A stretch of 64,000 nucleotides of DNA from JANYCG01 sp031386665. GTDB lineage: Bacteria > Pseudomonadota > Gammaproteobacteria > Burkholderiales > Burkholderiaceae_C. Below the pieces are notes generated by a model. That model did not search any database. It saw nothing but the letters and a program-made list of their open reading frames with translations, and was not told the origin of the DNA. Positions 45,612 to 54,620 of the stretch are shown piece after piece. The stretch's first letter is position 1; the number at the start of each line of letters is the position of its first letter. Location of the stretch: NCBI GenBank assembly GCA_031386665.1, contig JANNCN010000081.1:1-64000 (forward strand), given 5' to 3'. The translations under genes and the position numbers were made by a program.

Positions 45612-46601
45612 ATGAATCGACGATTGTCTTTGGCTTGGGTCGTGGCTGCCCTAGGGCTCGCACCTGCGTTAGGTTTAGCGCAGAACAGCGACACTGAAAA
45701 GTTGCTGGCTGCTGCGCCGTTCACCATCATCGCCCCGTTCCCGCCTGGCGGCCCGGTTGACACACTGGCCCGAGTTCTGTCGACGGGATTGGCCGCCCGC
45801 TACAAACAAACCTCGGTCGTGGAAAACCGCACCGGTGCCAGTGGCAACATTGGCATCGATTTGGTCAAGCGCGCCGCGCCAACGGGCCACACTCTGCTTG
45901 TGGTGCCGCAGGGCAACTTGACGATCAACCCCACCTTGATGACCAAGCTCAGCTACAGCGTCGAAGGCGACTTTGCCCCTGTGGTCTCGCTGGCCAAGGC
46001 CGCCAATGTCATTGCCGTGAATGCAGGCGTACCTGCAAAAACGATCGCCGAACTTGTCGCTCTGGCCAAAGCCAAGCAAGACAGTATCAGCTACGCGTCA
46101 CCGGGCGTGGGTAGCAGCCTGCACCTGGCAGGCGAACTGTTTGGCCAGCAAAGCGGCGCGGACTTTCTTCACATCGCTTACAAGGGTACGCCGCCTGGCC
46201 TGAACGATGTTTTGGGCGGCATCGTGCCCATGATCGTGGGCAATTTGCCGACATTATTGCCGCATATCCAGTCCGGCAGGCTGCGTGCGCTGGCCGTCAC
46301 CGACGTGGCGCGCGCGCCGGAGCTACCCGATGTACCCACCCTGGCGGAGGCTGGCGTCAAAGGCGTGGCGCTGTCGTCCTGGTATGGCGTAATGGCCCCT
46401 AAGGGCACTCCCGCGCCAGTACTGGACCAATTGGCCCGCGATATCACGCAAATTCTCAACGAACCGGCCACCAAAGCGCAACTGGTCAAGCAAGGGCTGA
46501 GTATCTGGACCGTGGCCGGTAGCGCCTTTGGTGATCTGATCCGCAAGGAAGCCGCGACCTGGGCACCCATTATCAAGAGCCGCAGGATCGAGGCCCAGTA
46601 G
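45612..46601 (+). CDS. Bug-family solute-binding protein (tripartite tricarboxylate transporter type)
   Basis: The 329-residue protein has a signal peptide (MNRRLSLAWVVAALGL..., cleavage near GLA-QN) followed by the Bug hallmark FPPGGPVDTLARVL and repeated motifs such as NRTGASGNIGIDLVKRA and PDVPTLAEAGV. Such proteins bind carboxylates and aromatic acids in the periplasm. GGAG precedes the ATG at 45612; longer starts at 45549 or 45600 would bury the signal peptide. No TctA/TctB membrane subunits are encoded in the island. Confidence 0.92.
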   Translation: MNRRLSLAWVVAALGLAPALGLAQNSDTEKLLAAAPFTIIAPFPPGGPVDTLARVLSTGLAARYKQTSVVENRTGASGNIGIDLVKRAAPTGHTLLVVPQGNLTINPTLMTKLSYSVEGDFAPVVSLAKAANVIAVNAGVPAKTIAELVALAKAKQDSISYASPGVGSSLHLAGELFGQQSGADFLHIAYKGTPPGLNDVLGGIVPMIVGNLPTLLPHIQSGRLRALAVTDVARAPELPDVPTLAEAGVKGVALSSWYGVMAPKGTPAPVLDQLARDITQILNEPATKAQLVKQGLSIWTVAGSAFGDLIRKEAATWAPIIKSRRIEAQ

Positions 46602-46671
46602 GCGCTACCCCAAATCTCCTGAAATTTCCCCCATGTCTGCCGTTCATCCCACCACTTTGAAAGACCCTACC

Positions 46672-47658
46672 ATGAAGAATTCTCGTCGTCACGCCATCGC
46701 TGTTTCGGCTTCGCTGGTGGCATCCATAGCCCTGTCCATGGGAGCAGGCCATGCCATGGCGCAGGCATACCCCAGCAAACCCATCACCTTGATCGTGGCC
46801 TACCCTGCAGGTGGCGACACCGACGCGATGGCGCGACTCTTTGCAGAAAAATTGACCACCCGCCTGGGTCAGACGGTGATTGTGGACAACAAGCCAGGCG
46901 CCAGTGGCGCGATTGGCAGTGTTTTCGTCTCCAAAGCCACCCCCGATGGCTATACCTTGCTGATGGCTCCCAGCACGTTTGCAATTGCGCCTCTGGTGCT
47001 CAAAGGAGGTGGCGGCTATGACGTGCTGCAAGGTTTCACACCTGTCGTTCAATCTGCCGTCCAGCCGTTGTTTTTGGTGGCAGGTACGGCAGTGGGGGCC
47101 AAAGACCTGAAGTCACTGGTGGCCCTTGCCAAAACCAAAGATTTGACCTACGCAAGCCCAGGCAGCGGCTCGCCAATGCATATTCTCGGCGAGATGTTTA
47201 ACAAGTCCGCCGGAATTAAAGTTGGCCACGTGCCTTACCGGGGTGTCGCACCCGCAGTGAACGACCTGCTGGGCGGGCATGTGCCGGTCACTTTCGTTAC
47301 CTTGGGTCCAGTGGCTCCGCACGTGGCAACCGGAAAAATGACCTTGCTGGCCGTCGCCGATGCCCAACGCTCTGAGCTCGCCCCCAACGTACCCACGCTG
47401 GCCGAACTGGGTTACAAAGACGTTGAAGTGGCCGCCTGGCAAGGCATGTTCGGCCCCAAAGGCCTGCCGGACGCAGTCGTCAAAACTCTGAACCAGCACA
47501 TGAACGAAATCCTCAAAATGCCTGATGTGGTCAGCAAAATGGCTGTGTTCGGTGCGCTGCCAGTCGGGGGCGAATCTGCCAAATTGGAAAGAGCCAGCGC
47601 CGCCGACCACACCCGCTTTGCCAAGATCGTCAAAGAGTTCGGCATACAAGCTGACTGA
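46672..47658 (+). CDS. Bug-family solute-binding protein, second copy
   Basis: The 328-residue protein has a signal peptide ending near AMAQAYPSKP and the Bug motif YPAGGDTDAMARLFAEKL, then DNKPGASGAIGSVFV and NVPTLAELGYKDVE. It is clearly closer to the Bug protein of the opposing operon at 54621 (which has SYPPGGDTDAIARLFADKL) than to its neighbour at 45612. That suggests a duplication, and perhaps the same ligand for the two operons. The ATG at 46672 is 70 bases after the preceding gene. Confidence 0.92.
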   Translation: MKNSRRHAIAVSASLVASIALSMGAGHAMAQAYPSKPITLIVAYPAGGDTDAMARLFAEKLTTRLGQTVIVDNKPGASGAIGSVFVSKATPDGYTLLMAPSTFAIAPLVLKGGGGYDVLQGFTPVVQSAVQPLFLVAGTAVGAKDLKSLVALAKTKDLTYASPGSGSPMHILGEMFNKSAGIKVGHVPYRGVAPAVNDLLGGHVPVTFVTLGPVAPHVATGKMTLLAVADAQRSELAPNVPTLAELGYKDVEVAAWQGMFGPKGLPDAVVKTLNQHMNEILKMPDVVSKMAVFGALPVGGESAKLERASAADHTRFAKIVKEFGIQAD

Positions 47659-47679
47659 GTTTGCCAAGGAGAACCCATC

Positions 47680-47901
47680 ATGCAAGCCCTTCGCTCTCTT
47701 GAGCCTAACCAGGCACGCCTGCGCCCTCCTACATTGTTTGAAGACTTGCTGGGCGACGCCATCGAGCGGGCGTTTGCAGCGGGTGCCTACACCTTGCCAG
47801 AACTGGTCGCGCACCTGAACGAGAGCGGCTCATCCAGCGCCAATGGCGAGGCCTGGACCGAACACAACTTCCAGGCGCTGATGGCACGCCTGGGTCACTA
47901 A
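47680..47901 (+). CDS. Small recombinase-like helix-turn-helix protein
   Basis: This 73-residue protein has AAGGAG 8 bases before its ATG and sits tightly between a Bug gene and the Rieske oxygenase gene. The core FEDLLGDAIERAFAAGAYTLPELVAHLNESG...EAWTEHNF resembles the helical DNA-binding segment of large serine recombinases (a helix, L-x-x-L-N, a Gly, then W-T and a second helix). It has no catalytic domain. Similar small proteins are annotated beside Rieske oxygenases in Burkholderiales to my knowledge, with no known role. Confidence 0.7.
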   Translation: MQALRSLEPNQARLRPPTLFEDLLGDAIERAFAAGAYTLPELVAHLNESGSSSANGEAWTEHNFQALMARLGH

Positions 47902-47924
47902 GTCCAAAGCCGAGGAAATTGACG

Positions 47925-48953
47925 ATGACCAACCACGACAAAGACCCTATTGACGTGCTGCTGACTGTGGGTCTGAAAGAGCTGTGGTACCCCGTGTGCC
48001 CATCTGACCACGTCAAAGAGCGCCCGATTTCAATCCGCCGTTTTGGCAAAAAAATTGCGTTGTGGCGTGACGCGGCGGGCCAAATTCACGCGCTGGAAGA
48101 CCATTGCCCGCACCGGGGTGCGCCACTGTCCCAGGGCGTGATGCTGGGCGACCGGCTGGCTTGCCCCTACCACGGTATCGAGGTGCGTTGCGATGGCGTC
48201 GTCACCAAGGTACCGGGCAGCCCTGGCTGCAAGCTTGAAGGAACCCGTGCTGCATTGGCCTTTCACGCCCAGGAGGCCTTTGGCGCGGTGTTTTTGTTCA
48301 ACAGCGACACCAACATAGACACACCACCGCCCTTGCAAATGCCCGAAGAGCTAAGCTCACCTGAGTATTCGCACTTTCTTTGCTACGCCGAGTGGCGCGG
48401 CGACTACCGTTACGCGATGGACAACGTGATGGACCCGATGCACGGCATGTTTTTGCACAAGCAATCTCACTCCATGGCCGAAGGTGACACCAAAGCAGCC
48501 TTCCAGGTGCGCGATACCGACACCGGCTTTGTGTTCGAAAAAGTTGGCCAGCGCGGTGTCAATTTCGACTGGACCGAATGGGGCGACACCCGCATTCACT
48601 GGATGCGCCTGGAGATTCCCTATCCCAAGACCGGTGGCCCCGGCGGCAACTTTGCCATCGTCTCTTGCGCCACCCCCATCAGCACCGAATTGTGCAGCGT
48701 GTTCTTTTGGCGCTGCCGCAAAGTATCCACATGGCAGCGCGATACCTGGCGTTTCCTTTACCGCAACCGTCTGGAAGCTCGCCACTGGGCGGTGCTCGAG
48801 CAAGACCGGGTCATGCTGGAGCAAATGGAGTTTGACGCCAACCAGCGTGAAAATCTGTACGCCCACGACATCGGCCTGGTGCGCCTGCGCCGCCATTTGC
48901 GCAACCTGGCCGATGAGCAATTAGAGGCTTTGCAAGGCGCTACCACGTCATGA
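47925..48953 (+). CDS. Rieske non-heme iron oxygenase, alpha subunit (VanA-like)
   Basis: The 342-residue protein has the Rieske cluster ligands C61, H63, C80 and H83 (CPHRG...CPYHG) and the mononuclear iron site in DNVMDPMHGMFLH (H173, H178). The length and single-subunit layout match O-demethylases and ring hydroxylases such as vanillate or phthalate oxygenase. Electrons come from the reductase encoded next, whose ATG overlaps this stop by four bases. The start at 47925 follows GAGGA. The substrate cannot be assigned. Confidence 0.93.
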   Translation: MTNHDKDPIDVLLTVGLKELWYPVCPSDHVKERPISIRRFGKKIALWRDAAGQIHALEDHCPHRGAPLSQGVMLGDRLACPYHGIEVRCDGVVTKVPGSPGCKLEGTRAALAFHAQEAFGAVFLFNSDTNIDTPPPLQMPEELSSPEYSHFLCYAEWRGDYRYAMDNVMDPMHGMFLHKQSHSMAEGDTKAAFQVRDTDTGFVFEKVGQRGVNFDWTEWGDTRIHWMRLEIPYPKTGGPGGNFAIVSCATPISTELCSVFFWRCRKVSTWQRDTWRFLYRNRLEARHWAVLEQDRVMLEQMEFDANQRENLYAHDIGLVRLRRHLRNLADEQLEALQGATTS

Positions 48954-49918
48954 GTACAGCCAACGCCACGCTTAACGCCTTTGTACACACCCTGCGTTTT
49001 GAGGCCGAAGGCGTCATCAGCGTAGAGTTGCGGCCCGCGCTTGGCGAAGTGTTCCCGCGATTTGATGCAGGATCGCACATCGACCTGCACCTGCCCAATG
49101 GCCTGGTGCGAAGTTACTCGCTTTCAAACCCTTGCGAGGAGCAACATCGGTATGTGGTGGGTGTTTTGCGCGACGCGAAAAGCCGTGGTGGTTCGCGCTG
49201 TGTTCACGAGGCGCTGCGTGTCGCCATGCCGTTAAAAATTTCGCCGCCCAGCAATAACTTTGTTTTGCATGAAGATGCAGCTCACAGCGTCCTGGTGGCG
49301 GGTGGCATTGGCATCACGCCCCTGCTGTGCATGGCCCGCCGGTTAACGGCGCTGGGCCGCCCGTTTGAGATGCTGTACTTCGCAAGGTCGCGCGCGGGCG
49401 CGGCGTTTGTTGCGGAATTGCAAGCGCTGGGAATGCCCCTGCACTTGCATTTTGACGATGAGCTAGGCGGCCCGCCCAATTTACCTGTTTTGCTGGGGCA
49501 ACGGGCACCGAACGCCCAAACCCACCACTATGCCTGCGGCCCTGCGGTCATGCTCGATGCCTTCGAGAAAGTTTGTGCTGAGCTGGGCCACGCCAATGCC
49601 CACATCGAGCGCTTCGCCGCCGTGGAAGTGGCCGCAGCTTCAGACGCCAAAAAAACGTACACCGCTGAATTGCGCCGCAGCGGCAAAACCCTGACCATCA
49701 CTTCCGACAAGTCTCTTCTGCAAACCATGCTGGATGCGGGTATCAAGGTCAATTTCAGCTGCGCCGAGGGAGTTTGCGGTTCATGCGAAACCAAGGTTCT
49801 TGAGGGCATTCCCGACCACAGGGATTCCGTGCTTAGCACCAAAGAGCGCGCCCGAAACAAAGCAATGATGGTGTGCGTGTCGGGTTGCAAGACCGACACA
49901 TTGGTGTTGGACGCGTAG
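48950..49918 (+). CDS. Rieske oxygenase reductase (FMN, NAD, C-terminal 2Fe-2S)
   Basis: The 322-residue flavoprotein has the FMN site RSYSLSN (54-60), the NAD-binding motif GGIGITPLL (118-126), and a C-terminal plant-type ferredoxin domain with C271, C276, C279 and C309. This is the phthalate-dioxygenase-reductase/VanB layout. It passes electrons from NAD(P)H to the Rieske subunit encoded just upstream. It is the last gene of the plus-strand catabolic operon; I see no hairpin terminator behind it. Confidence 0.95.
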   Translation: MSTANATLNAFVHTLRFEAEGVISVELRPALGEVFPRFDAGSHIDLHLPNGLVRSYSLSNPCEEQHRYVVGVLRDAKSRGGSRCVHEALRVAMPLKISPPSNNFVLHEDAAHSVLVAGGIGITPLLCMARRLTALGRPFEMLYFARSRAGAAFVAELQALGMPLHLHFDDELGGPPNLPVLLGQRAPNAQTHHYACGPAVMLDAFEKVCAELGHANAHIERFAAVEVAAASDAKKTYTAELRRSGKTLTITSDKSLLQTMLDAGIKVNFSCAEGVCGSCETKVLEGIPDHRDSVLSTKERARNKAMMVCVSGCKTDTLVLDA

Positions 49919-49996
49919 TAACGCACTTGTTTTTGGCGGTGGATGAATGGTCTTACATCGCAAGAACCGAGCTCCAGTTGACCAAATTTGTCATAA

Positions 49997-50121
49997 GTTG
50001 ATCAAATTTTGCAAGTAAATACCTAATTTGGGTATATTGACCTCTTTTTTTTCAGGTTCTCAATACAACAAGCCTCTAGCTCCTGAATATATTGAATAGT
50101 TTGCTATTTTTATAATAGCAA
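49997..50121 (+). repeat. Composite palindrome/hairpin repeat, copy 5
   Basis: TTGATCAAATTTTGC, the palindrome ATACCTAATTTGGGTAT (50019-50035), about 36 nt, CCTCTAGCTCCTGAATATAT and TTGCTATTTTTATAATAGCA. It lies between the two converging catabolic operons. A related half-site TTGACCAAATTTGTC occurs about 20 bases before its first block. Confidence 0.7.
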
Positions 50122-50168
50122 ATTGAACACCCTACACAAGGCAATCTACTGACGCAAGCTCAAGCAGA

Positions 50169-50951
50169 TCAGCCCGCAAAAGCTCGCAGCCACGCAGTAC
50201 AGTCAGCTGACGCCTCAAGAGGCCAATACACGCTGACCGATGTGTTGCCGCGTTTGACATCAACGCGAATATGCGGCCAAGAAGGGGCGCCCAGTGCGGG
50301 CGGTTGGTGCGAGTCACGGCCAAAGACCCGGGACCACCAGGTTGCAAGCTTCGCATTCACCTTCGCCACTGGAGCGGCCTCGCTGGCGGCTGGCCCGGAA
50401 GCGTTCGCGTGATTAGTCTTCAGAGCTGTGGCGCCAGAAACTCCTGCGACCGAGGCCTGGGTCGGCACGGCTGCCAAAGGTTCTGCCGCTGCACCCGCCG
50501 CCTCGGCGGGTGCTAGTCGAGCGGCCAGGTTCTGCGCAAACTCTTCCCACATGCGGTCGGCCTTGGTCTTCATCACGGTCAGACCGAAAGTGCCCAAGCG
50601 CCCCAATACATCGACGTGGATCTTCATGCGCAATTCGGTCTCGCCGTCGTCACACTCAGTCAGAAATATCTCGCTGGACTGTTTCAGCGAGCTGGCGACT
50701 GACGCGTCTTCACCCGTGCCCTCTGTGCGCAAGTAGTGCGGTGCGCGCTGCTCGACGATGGTGGTTTTGATCTTGAACTTGGCGCTGATGAAGGCAATCT
50801 TGACGTGGATCACCGACACGTATTCCACATCGCTGATGACGTCAATGGACTTCATACCCGGCACGCAGGCACCCATCACGTTGGGGTCTAGCAGCATTTT
50901 CCAGACTTGCTGCGCAGGCGCAGCAACCCGCAGGTTTTTTTCAATGTCCAT
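50169..50951 (-). CDS. coxG: CoxG-type SRPBCC protein with extended C-terminus
   Basis: CoxG proteins accompany molybdenum hydroxylases and are thought to recruit them to the membrane or to carry quinones. The 260-residue product has a CoxG/SRPBCC domain over about residues 1-150 (NLRVAAPAQQVWKMLLDPNVMG, IHVDVLGRLGTFG), an Ala/Pro-rich linker and a C-terminal 60 residues ending YWPLEASADCTAWLRAF. I see no membrane helix. The ATG at 50951 lies inside the end of the small-subunit gene; an upstream open frame to 50987 is not needed. It is the last gene of the operon. Confidence 0.88.
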   Translation of the reverse strand: MDIEKNLRVAAPAQQVWKMLLDPNVMGACVPGMKSIDVISDVEYVSVIHVKIAFISAKFKIKTTIVEQRAPHYLRTEGTGEDASVASSLKQSSEIFLTECDDGETELRMKIHVDVLGRLGTFGLTVMKTKADRMWEEFAQNLAARLAPAEAAGAAAEPLAAVPTQASVAGVSGATALKTNHANASGPAASEAAPVAKVNAKLATWWSRVFGRDSHQPPALGAPSWPHIRVDVKRGNTSVSVYWPLEASADCTAWLRAFAG

Positions 50952-51417
50952 GCATCTTCTCCGAAGCGTGGAGGATCGATTCCACAATTTGCGAGTAGCC
51001 CGTGCAGCGACACAGGTTGCCGCTCAAGCCATGGCGCACCTGGTCTTGGGTGGGTGTGGGGTTCTGGGCCAATAGAGCGCACGCCGTCATCAGCATGCCT
51101 GGTGTGCAGTAGCCGCATTGCAATCCGCCACACTGCATGAAGCTTTCCTGAAGTAGGTGCAGTTTGTCACCCTGGCTCAACCCTTCCACTGTGGTCACGG
51201 AATGCCCGTTAGCCTGAACAGCAAGCATCAAGCAGGACTTGACGACTTCACCGTCCAGCAACACCGAACACGCGCCACAGGTCCCTGTTTCGCAGCCGCG
51301 TTTGGTACCGGTCAGGTGCAAATCGTCACGCAAGAAATCAGACAACAGGCGCCGTGCAGGCACTTCGACACTTTGCACCTCACCATTGACATTGATATCC
51401 ACACCATGTTTGCTCAT
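50941..51417 (-). CDS. coxS: Molybdenum hydroxylase small subunit, [2Fe-2S] protein
   Basis: The 158-residue subunit has both iron-sulfur clusters of the xanthine oxidase family: the ferredoxin-type set in CETGTCGACSVLLDG with its fourth cysteine (SCLML), and the alpha-helical set QCGYCTPG...CRCTGY. It relays electrons from the molybdenum centre to FAD. It overlaps coxM and coxG, so the complex is translated as a coupled unit. Confidence 0.95.
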   Translation of the reverse strand: MSKHGVDINVNGEVQSVEVPARRLLSDFLRDDLHLTGTKRGCETGTCGACSVLLDGEVVKSCLMLAVQANGHSVTTVEGLSQGDKLHLLQESFMQCGGLQCGYCTPGMLMTACALLAQNPTPTQDQVRHGLSGNLCRCTGYSQIVESILHASEKMHGH

Positions 51418-52292
51418 ACCGCCCCCTCATTGCTTGTTATCCCGAACAGGCCCGCGATCGTGCGCCGCGTCACCACCCGCACCATGTCGCGGCGGTAGTC
51501 GGCCGACCCGCGTGAGTCCGACAGCGGCTCAATGTCAGCCGCCACGATGTCGGCCGCCTCCTGTGCCACCTCCTTCGTCACGGTTTTCCCTGCCAAAAAT
51601 TCCTCGGCTCGCATTACCCGGCGCGAGACTGGCACCGATGCCCCGACCACCAGCCGTGCCGAATGGCATTGCGTTCCGCTGCGGCAGGCCAGCAAGGACA
51701 CATTGACCAGAGGACGGTGCTCGGCAGCGGTGCGCAGAAACCGCACGTAGCTGCCCGAGGCATCAAGCGCAGGCACGGGAATCCGAAGCTCAATCACCAC
51801 CTCATCTGGCTCAATCGCGGTGACGTAATAGTCCACCAAGAATTCCTCAATGCTGAGCACCCGCTCGCGCCGCGCATTGGCCAGAACCACTTGGGCGTCC
51901 AACGCCATCAAGCAGCCTGGCGGGTCGGTGGCCGGGTCGCCATAACAAAGGTTGCCGCCAATCGTGCCCTGGTTGCGCACTTGCGGGTTGGCCAGCCGGG
52001 CCGCCATGGACGCGAGCATCGGGAAGTGTTGCTGAACGACAGACGAGGCCGCCACATCGCAGTGACGTGATAGCGCACCAATGCGCAAGCCTTTGCCCGC
52101 ATCAAAGCTAATGCCCCGCAAGGCATCAATCCGCGCCAGCGACACAATATGAGTGGGGTTCAGCATGCGTTGGCGCAACGCCAGCATGAGCGCAGTGCCA
52201 CCGGCCATCACCCGGCAATCGTCACCCAAATCGGCCAGCATACGACTGGCCTCTTGCACTGAAGCTGGTTCCAAAAAGTCGAAGTCACGCAT
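51414..52292 (-). CDS. coxM: Molybdenum hydroxylase medium subunit, FAD-binding
   Basis: The 292-residue subunit has the two FAD-binding motifs of the family, AGGTALMLAL (near 37-46) and TIGGNLCYGDP (near 107-117). It takes electrons from the small subunit and passes them to an acceptor. The start is MRDFDFLEP at 52292, which overlaps the large-subunit stop; a longer form to 52316 is possible. Its C-terminal ATGA overlap joins it to coxS. Confidence 0.94.
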   Translation of the reverse strand: MRDFDFLEPASVQEASRMLADLGDDCRVMAGGTALMLALRQRMLNPTHIVSLARIDALRGISFDAGKGLRIGALSRHCDVAASSVVQQHFPMLASMAARLANPQVRNQGTIGGNLCYGDPATDPPGCLMALDAQVVLANARRERVLSIEEFLVDYYVTAIEPDEVVIELRIPVPALDASGSYVRFLRTAAEHRPLVNVSLLACRSGTQCHSARLVVGASVPVSRRVMRAEEFLAGKTVTKEVAQEAADIVAADIEPLSDSRGSADYRRDMVRVVTRRTIAGLFGITSNEGAV

Positions 52293-54597
52293 GGGCCACC
52301 CCTGCCTGCGTTGCATTTCGCGGTTGTAGGCGCAGCGCAGCCAAAACTTTTTCTGGTGTGATGGGCAAGTCGGTGATGCGCACGCCTACGGCATCGAACA
52401 CGGCATTGGCAATGGCAGGTGCGCCGGGCAAGATGGCGGTTTCACTCGCTCCCTTGGCACCGTACGGGCCATTGGGGTCGTTGGACTCGACGATGCCACT
52501 TTGCAGTATGGGCAGGGCATCGGCAGTGGGCATGGTGTAGTCGGCAAAATTGCCGTTCATCAGGCGGCCGCCTTCCACTTGCAACTGTTCGTACAGCGTC
52601 CATCCAATCGCCTGTGCGGCCGCACCATTGCTTTGGCCATGCACGGCTTGCGGGTTAAAAGCCTTGCCGCAATCGTCTGAGACAAAGCTGTTGACCACAG
52701 TCACCTGACCGGTTTCGATATCGACCTCAACCTCGACCGCCTGCGCCGCAAACGAGTAAGCCGGCGCGATGTTGCCGTAAACCTTCTCGTCGTGCATAAC
52801 TGTTTTAGAGTCCCAGCTGCCAACCACCTGAATCCCCTCGCCACCGTGTCGCCAAATGTGCATGCGGGCCAGCTCGGCCAAGGTGAATTTGCGGGATGTG
52901 TCACCGCGCACAGACACCACGCCTGCCGCAAGTTCCATTTGATCAACAGTGGCGTGGAGCGCCTCTGCCGCCAGTGCAAAGAGCTTGTCACGCACCAAGC
53001 CTGCTGCGACGATGGCCGCGTTGCCACCTGCAATAGTGACCCTTGAGGCCAGCGCGCCAATGCACCACGGCGACACATCGGTGTCGGGAATCGCCACATG
53101 CACATAGGCCAGCGGGATGTCCAGCTCATGCGCCACCACTTGGGCCAGCATGGTCATGGCGCCCTGGCCAGCATCGGCCTCGCCACTGTGCACCAGTACA
53201 CGACCGTCTTCATTGACTTTCAGCATCACGCTGGAGCCGTCCCAATTGCCTATGGTGCGGTTGCCACTGACATGCATGACAGCACCCATTCCAACGCCAC
53301 GGCGCTTGGTACCTGCGCTGCGGGCTTGTGCAGCATCTGAGCGCTTGGCGTCCCAGCCTATGGCCTGGGTGCACTGGTCGATGCAGTCCTTCAAACCCGT
53401 GCTACCAACCTTCCAGCCATGCACCGAAGTCTCTCCGACCCCAATGGCGTTGCGTTTGTGCACCTCAATCACGTCCAGGCCCAGCGAGCGCGCCATCGTG
53501 TCGATGTGGCTGTTCAGCGCAAACAGCATTTGAGTGCCGCCGAACCCGCGAAAGGCGCCGTGTGGCGGGTTGTTGGTGTAGACCAAGGTGGCGTGGGAAC
53601 GCACGTTTTGCAAGCGATGCATATTGTCACTGCGCATGGCGCTGACATGCATGACCTCCGCCGACAGGCCGCTGTAGGCCCCGCATTCGGCAACGATGCG
53701 CACGTCTTTGGCAATGATGATGCCGTCTTTGTCCATGCCAAGTTTCAGGGTGATGCGTTCCGGCAAGCTGGAGCAACACGCCAAGAAATCTTCAAGCCGG
53801 TTGTTGACCAGCCGAACTGGCCTGCCCGTTTTGACCGCCAGCAGGCCCGCGATCAGGTTGTTGGCGTCCTCAATCAACTTGCCACCAAACCCGCCACCCG
53901 TGGTCGCCTGGATCACACGGATTTGTGACACTGGCATTTCCAGAACCGCTGCCAGCCGCCCGCGCACAAGAAAGGCCGATTGCGTCGATGTCCACACCTG
54001 CAGGCGCCCGTCAGCATCCATCGCCGCCACCGACGCCATCGGCTCCATGTAGCCTGGGTACTGGGCATGCGTGGTGTAGGTGGCCTCGTGCACCAAATGC
54101 GCCGCGGCAAAACCTGCGTCTACGTTGCCGCGTGCGAACTGGATGTCGTGCGAGATGTTGTTGCGGCCCTCGTGCACGCCGGGGGCTTCGTTGTCCAGCG
54201 CTTCTTCAGGCGTCAGCAGGGCTGGCAGTTCTTCGTATTCAACCTGAATCAGGTCGAGCGCGTCGCGGGCGATCTCTTCTGTCACGGCGGCAACTGCGGC
54301 GACTTCTTCGCCAGCGAAACGCACCTTGCCGTCGGCCAAAATGCGACGCTCTTTGTGATGTCCGCCCCATAACGTGCGCGGCCCATCAAGCCCGGTCAGC
54401 ACCGCCTCGACGCCTGGCAACGCCAGCGCAGCAGAAGTGTCGATGCGGACAATGCGCGCGTGAGGGTAAGGGCTGCGCAACACCTTGCCGTGCAGCATGC
54501 CTGGCAGCTTGATATCTCCTGCGTACTGCGCGCGCCCCAGCACCTTGGATCGCGCATTGACCTGCGGCACATCGGTGCCCAGAGTGGACAGACTCAT
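52285..54597 (-). CDS. coxL: Molybdenum hydroxylase large subunit, molybdopterin-binding (xanthine-dehydrogenase type)
   Basis: The 770-residue subunit binds the molybdenum cofactor and hydroxylates the substrate. It has the family start QVNARSKVLGRAQYAGD, the segment TGGGFGGK, AFRGFGG and the active-site glutamate in GAKGASETAILPG. True carbon monoxide dehydrogenases have a cysteine loop (AYRCSFR-like) that is absent here, so an organic substrate, such as an N-heteroaromatic ring or an aldehyde, is expected. No XdhC/CoxDEF maturation genes are adjacent. It is the second gene after the Bug gene, 23 bases downstream. Confidence 0.94.
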   Translation of the reverse strand: MSLSTLGTDVPQVNARSKVLGRAQYAGDIKLPGMLHGKVLRSPYPHARIVRIDTSAALALPGVEAVLTGLDGPRTLWGGHHKERRILADGKVRFAGEEVAAVAAVTEEIARDALDLIQVEYEELPALLTPEEALDNEAPGVHEGRNNISHDIQFARGNVDAGFAAAHLVHEATYTTHAQYPGYMEPMASVAAMDADGRLQVWTSTQSAFLVRGRLAAVLEMPVSQIRVIQATTGGGFGGKLIEDANNLIAGLLAVKTGRPVRLVNNRLEDFLACCSSLPERITLKLGMDKDGIIIAKDVRIVAECGAYSGLSAEVMHVSAMRSDNMHRLQNVRSHATLVYTNNPPHGAFRGFGGTQMLFALNSHIDTMARSLGLDVIEVHKRNAIGVGETSVHGWKVGSTGLKDCIDQCTQAIGWDAKRSDAAQARSAGTKRRGVGMGAVMHVSGNRTIGNWDGSSVMLKVNEDGRVLVHSGEADAGQGAMTMLAQVVAHELDIPLAYVHVAIPDTDVSPWCIGALASRVTIAGGNAAIVAAGLVRDKLFALAAEALHATVDQMELAAGVVSVRGDTSRKFTLAELARMHIWRHGGEGIQVVGSWDSKTVMHDEKVYGNIAPAYSFAAQAVEVEVDIETGQVTVVNSFVSDDCGKAFNPQAVHGQSNGAAAQAIGWTLYEQLQVEGGRLMNGNFADYTMPTADALPILQSGIVESNDPNGPYGAKGASETAILPGAPAIANAVFDAVGVRITDLPITPEKVLAALRLQPRNATQAGVAHA

Positions 54598-54620
54598 CGA
54601 AGCCTCCGGTTTCTGTCGGC

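Noticed and set aside
50169..54597. Carbon monoxide dehydrogenase
   Set aside because: The large subunit lacks the cysteine-containing active-site loop and has the AFRGFGG form of xanthine-dehydrogenase-like enzymes.
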